Positions 32,402-35,428 of a DNA stretch of 35,428 nt are shown here, one piece after another. The notes beneath the pieces were generated by a model. That model did not search any database. It saw only the letters and a list, made by a program, of their open reading frames with translations, and was not told the DNA's origin. This DNA is from JAXMBX01 sp046349635 (GTDB taxonomy: Bacteria; Planctomycetota; Planctomycetia; Planctomycetales; Planctomycetaceae). Every line of letters starts with the position of its first letter. Position 1 is the stretch's first letter. Location: NCBI GenBank assembly GCA_046349635.1, contig JAXMBX010000052.1:1-35428 (forward strand). The letters run 5' to 3'. The translations under genes and the position numbers were made by a program.

Positions 32402-33061
32402 TCACCCGTCCAATTCATACGGCCCCGAGGGGGGTAAGAGTGTTTGGAGGGGGCAGGCGGTGCATTTTGGTTGGGGGCCGCAGAATTCTTTGCCGACCTG
32501 ACGGAGGTGGGTGAGGAGCGGAATCAGTTCGACGCCGGCGTTTTCACAACCGCGGACGAAGAAGCTCTGCCATTCTTCATAGTCGGCGGAGGTATCGAGC
32601 CAACCGTGGCGGACGCCGATGCGCAACAGGCCTCGTTCCAAAGGAACAACTGCCCGTCCGAAGACGAGTAACAGCAAGCGGTCGGCGAGTTCGCGGTTGA
32701 TGCCGGGGAGGGCCATTAATTGTTGCTGAAGTTCCTCGGTGGAGTGTCCGTCCGCACCGTCGTCGGGAGAGATGTTTTCGGACCACCAGGGGGCGAGTTT
32801 CTTCAATGTGGCGGCGATTTTTTCCGGAGCTTTGAACTGCTCGACCGCCTCCGCCAGTTCCGCCAGGGAGGCTGATTCGACGTCTGCCGGGAACTCCAGG
32901 AGGGTGTTGCGGAGCATTCCGGACTTGACGCGATCCTGTTTGGTGCCGTGATTTAGGAGGATCAGACAGGCCTGTTCCCAAGTCCCCTCCACTTCGGGGA
33001 TTGCGAGATGGCGATAGTGCCGTTCCAGGAGTTCGGCCACCTCTTCCATGCCACGGGCCAT
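32402..33061 (-). CDS. Endonuclease III-like HhH-GPD protein with altered catalytic residues
   Basis: A 219-aa protein with the size and order of endonuclease III (E. coli 211 aa): ACLILLNHGTKQDRVKSGM corresponds to the first barrel helix, LMALPGINRELADRLLLLVFG (116-135) to the helix-hairpin-helix, and EFCGPQPKCTACPL (192-205) to the iron-sulfur loop. In active Nth the hairpin ends GRKTA and is followed by VDTHV; here the Lys is Glu124 (NRELA) and the Asp is Glu142 (PLERG). Only three loop cysteines (194, 200, 203) are present where the family has four. So base-excision activity is doubtful. The ATG at 33061 is favoured (MARGMEEVAELL); upstream codons to 33172 stay open. Divergent from the membrane protein at 33165, with a gap of 103 bp. 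Confidence 0.7.
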   Translation of the reverse strand: MARGMEEVAELLERHYRHLAIPEVEGTWEQACLILLNHGTKQDRVKSGMLRNTLLEFPADVESASLAELAEAVEQFKAPEKIAATLKKLAPWWSENISPDDGADGHSTEELQQQLMALPGINRELADRLLLLVFGRAVVPLERGLLRIGVRHGWLDTSADYEEWQSFFVRGCENAGVELIPLLTHLRQVGKEFCGPQPKCTACPLQTLLPPSGPYELDG

Positions 33062-33164
33062 TTTTCGTCTCTCGGTTAATGGTTGCATTCCGTTGCGGTT
33101 GTCTTGGAGGGGCAACGACGTTGCCGTTCTGCATAGTACTCTGCCTGCAACCGAGGTGCGAATC

Positions 33165-33623
33165 GTGACCACCTTATCGCCGTATTCGAAAACGACCGGC
33201 CCGCAGGGGTCCTGGTCGCGTTCTGTAGGTTCTTCGCGTGCGTTCTGGATCCGGTTCAGCCTGTTCTGCGCCGGGATTTACAACCTGCTGTGGGGGACGG
33301 CGGTGATTTTCTTTCCGCTCACGCCGTTCGAGTGGCTGGGGCTCCCGGTGCCGAATTATCCGGAATTGTGGCAGTGCCTGGGGATGGTGATCGGGGTGTA
33401 TGGAATCGGGTACCTGATTGCGTCCCGCGATCATGTCCGTCACTGGCCGATTGTGCTCGTGGGGTTGCTGGGGAAGGTTTTCGGGCCGATCGGATTCCTG
33501 ATCGCGGCGTGTCGCGGATCGCTTCCGTGGCTGATGGGGGGGATGTGTGTGACGAATGATTTGATCTGGTGGCTGCCGTTCTCGATGGCGTTGTGGGATG
33601 CGTGGCGGGCGAGAGAGAGGTAG
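33165..33623 (+). CDS. Small four-helix inner-membrane protein
   Basis: A 152-aa protein with about four membrane helices (near 28-50, 69-87, 93-115 and 120-142). Conserved-looking parts are IYNLLWGTAVIFFP, FEWLGLPVPNYPELWQC and RHWPIVLVGLLGKVFGPIGF. I recall such proteins carried in databases under a doubtful label of alkyl hydroperoxide reductase; nothing here supports a peroxidase. Function unknown. Start GTG at 33165, preferred because GAGGTG lies 7 bases upstream; the open frame reaches back into the divergent gene. Confidence 0.65.
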   Translation: MTTLSPYSKTTGPQGSWSRSVGSSRAFWIRFSLFCAGIYNLLWGTAVIFFPLTPFEWLGLPVPNYPELWQCLGMVIGVYGIGYLIASRDHVRHWPIVLVGLLGKVFGPIGFLIAACRGSLPWLMGGMCVTNDLIWWLPFSMALWDAWRARER

Positions 33624-33731
33624 TTTCAGATCCGCATACGAGTTGCAGATGCATTGTGTTCTCGGGGTGGAGCTAAGCCCTTTTCACGGCGTGGTCTCAT
33701 TCAGATCTGCGTGAAGGTTTCGAAAGCGTCA

Positions 33732-33762
33732 TTGACGGGAATGCCCCCTGGCGGTACATAAT
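33732..33762 (+). promoter_or_regulatory. Possible promoter of the Cys/His-rich protein gene
   Basis: TTGACG (33732-33737), 19 bp, then CATAAT (33757-33762). A start near 33769 leaves about 35 nt before the ATG at 33804. The spacing is long, so confidence is low. Confidence 0.35.
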
Positions 33763-33803
33763 TGCTCAAGTGTGCCCGATTTTCGTCCGATCCGGTTTCC
33801 ATC

Positions 33804-34292
33804 ATGGCGCGTTACATCCTCATCGGCCTGCTGATTGCCTCCCAGATTGTGCTGGGATCGGCGGTGCCGTTGTATGCGTGCGTCAGCGCGGATGGATCTG
33901 TGGCTGTCGAGTGGGTCGCCACGGCGTGCCGTTGTCATACGGAAGCCCCGACCGCGACTTGTGCACATGAAGACGGTGCACATGAAGAAGATGCGCACGA
34001 ACATCACTGCTGTACGAAGCATGCGGACGAGCCGCTGACGGTCGTTGAGACGACGGCTTCGCATGACTGCAGTTGCACGCACGTGCCCTTGGCCGGTTCA
34101 CCGGACAATTCCGGCACTCCCAACCTGAAAACGGCTGCGGAGCGGGTCGTCCGGTTCTGTGCCGAAGTTTCCGGAGCGCTGCTGGGCGCTCCTAATGTCG
34201 CTGCCCCGCTGACGGCCTGGAGGTGTTCCGATTCGGATCATGCCGCCAGCTTTGCCTGGGGCCTCCTCGCGCGCAGTGTGTTGCGCTGCTGA
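33804..34292 (+). CDS. Exported Cys/His-rich protein, probable metal binder
   Basis: A 162-aa protein with an N-terminal export signal (YILIGLLIASQIVLGSAVP). It is unusually rich in Cys and His from residues 42 to 93: CRCH, TCAHEDGAHEEDAHEHHCC, TKH and HDCSCTH. The DNA shows a short internal duplication (GCACATGAAGA, twice) that produced the AHEDGAHEED repeat. No known domain. The metal-binding content and the two following genes suggest capture of transition-metal ions such as copper or zinc in the periplasm; this is inference. ATG at 33804 chosen because it opens the signal peptide. Confidence 0.6.
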   Translation: MARYILIGLLIASQIVLGSAVPLYACVSADGSVAVEWVATACRCHTEAPTATCAHEDGAHEEDAHEHHCCTKHADEPLTVVETTASHDCSCTHVPLAGSPDNSGTPNLKTAAERVVRFCAEVSGALLGAPNVAAPLTAWRCSDSDHAASFAWGLLARSVLRC

Positions 34293-34466
34293 GAGTTTTT
34301 CGCGGCCCCCCGCTTCTGCAAGTTCTCCGGACGACTGCAGATTCACAAGTTGATTTGCGTTTTTGGGGCTGCCGATTTCCGCTTTGACCGGCTCGTCGCG
34401 CACGTTCCGCGCTCGATTTCCCACTAGTGCAATGGATTGTTCCCCCTGTTCGAAAAGGATCTTCTC

Positions 34467-34949
34467 ATGCGTACGTTTATGTCCCGCCAAAACTGTTTTC
34501 TCGCCGGCCTGTTCGCCTTCGTGACACTCATTTCCCTCAATGCAACCTTCGCCGCGGAAGGACATTCGCATCCCGAAAACGGACCGCACGGTGGGCAGTT
34601 GATCGAACTCGGGGATGAGGAATATCACGCCGAACTGATGCTCGACGAGAAGGCAAACGTCGTCACGATCTTCATTCTCGACAAGACCGCGCTGAAGGTG
34701 ATCCCGATTGAGGCCAAGGAACTGCTGGTCAATCTGAAGCAGGGGCAGAAGGGGATTCAATTTCGCCTGAAGCCGGCCACACAGAAGGGTGATCCCGAAG
34801 GGAAGGCGTCGCGGTATTCGCTGAAGAGTGCGGATCTCGTCAAGCAGTTGCATCGGAAGGATGCGGCGGCGCAACTGCGGGTGAACATTTCCGGGAAGCC
34901 TTATTCCGGGAAGATTCAACTTGTGGGGCACCATGATCACCAGCATTGA
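34467..34949 (+). CDS. Exported His-rich protein associated with RND metal efflux
   Basis: A 160-aa protein with a signal peptide (FLAGLFAFVTLISLNATFAA, cleavage near residue 30). The mature N-terminus EGHSHPENGPHGGQLIELGD contains an HPENGPHGGQ motif I associate with the region before CusB/CzcB-type adaptors in planctomycetes, and the C-terminus ends GHHDHQH. The rest (EYHAELMLDEK, VVTIFILDKTALKVIPIEAK) looks like a beta-rich fold with no named family. Start ATG at 34467 with AAGGA 8 bases upstream. It precedes the efflux adaptor gene by 371 bp of repeat-filled DNA. Likely periplasmic metal binding, not proven. Confidence 0.65.
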   Translation: MRTFMSRQNCFLAGLFAFVTLISLNATFAAEGHSHPENGPHGGQLIELGDEEYHAELMLDEKANVVTIFILDKTALKVIPIEAKELLVNLKQGQKGIQFRLKPATQKGDPEGKASRYSLKSADLVKQLHRKDAAAQLRVNISGKPYSGKIQLVGHHDHQH

Positions 34950-35057
34950 GGAGCAATTGGATGAGACAAAACTTCTTCGCACCGGGGGCTTCCGCCAGCG
35001 CGGTGCGCCCCCGCCACCCAATCACTCAAGGCACTGGTGGATCCAGTGGCAGACATC

Positions 35058-35172
35058 GAACTGCAACCTCTTGCGGCTGCGCCGCCCGGATGTTGGATAA
35101 TAGTTCGTTGAATTGAAGTTGTTCCTGTGGCTGCGCCACCCAGGTAGGTCGAGTACGACCAACCTGGGCTAC
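35058..35172. repeat. Composite repeat: GCAACCTCTTGC module + GTGGCTGCGCCACCCAGGTAG module
   Basis: The first part (35060-35095) matches 16874-16900. The second (35095-35172) matches 7210-7292 with only a few changes, including the CCCAGGT/ACCTGGG arms. Together with 35231-35287 it fills most of the 371-bp gap 34950-35320, which otherwise shows no gene. Confidence 0.75.
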
Positions 35173-35230
35173 ACATTACACGTTGTCTTGATGAATCAAA
35201 TTTGTCCGTGCCTAACCTGCGATTTCAATT

Positions 35231-35287
35231 GACCTCTTGTGCCTGACGGCACCCACACGCCGGAGTACCGGCGTATGGGCCACCCAG
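35231..35287. repeat. Hairpin repeat, ACGCCGGAGTACCGGCGT type, copy 2
   Basis: GACCTCTTGTGCCTGACGGC then ACCCACACGCCGGAG, TACCGGCGTATGGGCCACCC, matching 26378-26434. The small stem has compensating changes in its loop neighbourhood (GTGGC..GCCAC there, GTGCC..GGCAC here), which preserves pairing. It lies 33 bp upstream of the adaptor gene. Confidence 0.75.
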
Positions 35288-35320
35288 ATCGCACTGATCC
35301 GATTTTCGTGAGCTTTCACT

Positions 35321-35428
35321 ATGAAGCGATTACCTGTTGTCCTGCTCGTGTTGCTGCTTCTGGTAGGGGCAGTCGCGGGGGGATATGCCCTGGGGCGCAA
35401 ACAACCTGTTTCGACACCTCCCATTACG
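35321..35428 (+). CDS. Probable RND efflux periplasmic adaptor (CusB/CzcB type), N-terminal fragment
   Basis: Only the first 36 codons lie in the window. They encode a membrane-anchor/signal sequence (PVVLLVLLLLVGAVAGGYAL) followed by GRKQPVSTPPIT. The GG-Y-x-x-GR pattern after the helix is common in CusB-type adaptors, which link an inner-membrane RND pump to an outer-membrane channel. The family call rests mainly on the preceding His-rich genes, so it is provisional; any anchored periplasmic protein could start this way. Confidence 0.45.
   Translation, partial: MKRLPVVLLVLLLLVGAVAGGYALGRKQPVSTPPIT

Noticed and set aside
34098..35021. 307-codon minus-strand frame opposite the metal-binding protein genes
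   Set aside because: Opposite two plus-strand genes with signal peptides; its product has no domain and runs through repeat DNA.

Overview
The window looks like a chromosomal segment of a Planctomycetota bacterium (inference). Support comes from GC-rich DNA, membrane-anchored leucine-rich-repeat proteins, a short protein paired with an HNH endonuclease, secreted His-rich proteins next to a metal-efflux adaptor, a fatty-acid cluster carrying an extra non-catalytic ketosynthase, and intergenic hairpin repeats built on the word GGGCCACCC. No tRNA, rRNA, CRISPR array, phage or transposase gene was seen.

Layout. 1-0.8 kb: the 5' part of a zinc alcohol dehydrogenase-like gene and a ParE/RelE-type toxin-antitoxin pair, minus strand. 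0.9-4.3 kb: plus strand, a GNAT acetyltransferase and two membrane-anchored LRR proteins, the second with one frameshift. 4.3-23.2 kb: an unbroken minus-strand run, read from right to left. It holds rpmF-plsX, fabD, acpP-fabF, a ketosynthase-like gene whose catalytic Cys is Glu, nusA-infB-rbfA, an endonuclease III-fold protein with a histone H1-like tail, a secreted TPR protein, yebC, ruvB and the 92-aa protein/HNH pair. 23.6-26.3 kb: aconitase acnA on the plus strand, with a recognisable promoter overlapped by an inverted repeat and a strong terminator downstream. 26.5-32.4 kb: a region where three genes (2-keto-acid decarboxylase, CheX-like protein, RluD-family pseudouridine synthase) can only be read by changing frame 3 to 9 times each, beside an intact redoxin and a flavin-motif-poor SthA-like oxidoreductase. 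32.4-35.4 kb: a second, catalytically altered endonuclease III-like protein, a small membrane protein, and a likely metal-resistance locus that runs off the right edge.

How the genes work together. rpmF/plsX/fabD/acpP/fabF supply fatty-acid and phospholipid precursors. fabH and fabG, which usually sit in this cluster, are absent from it. nusA/infB/rbfA is the conserved transcription-translation cluster, but rimP and truB are not beside it. The predicted nusA leader is about 640 nt long and contains an intrinsic terminator 185 nt before the start codon, which suggests attenuation.

The most unusual signals are: (1) the ketosynthase paralogue with Cys-to-Glu and His-to-Asn changes; (2) a ~68-nt element present three times, always 5' of minus-strand genes and inside two predicted leaders; (3) a mosaic family of dispersed hairpin repeats; (4) the cluster of frame-broken genes, which may be real decay or local sequencing error. 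All calls come from reading the sequence; no database search was run.
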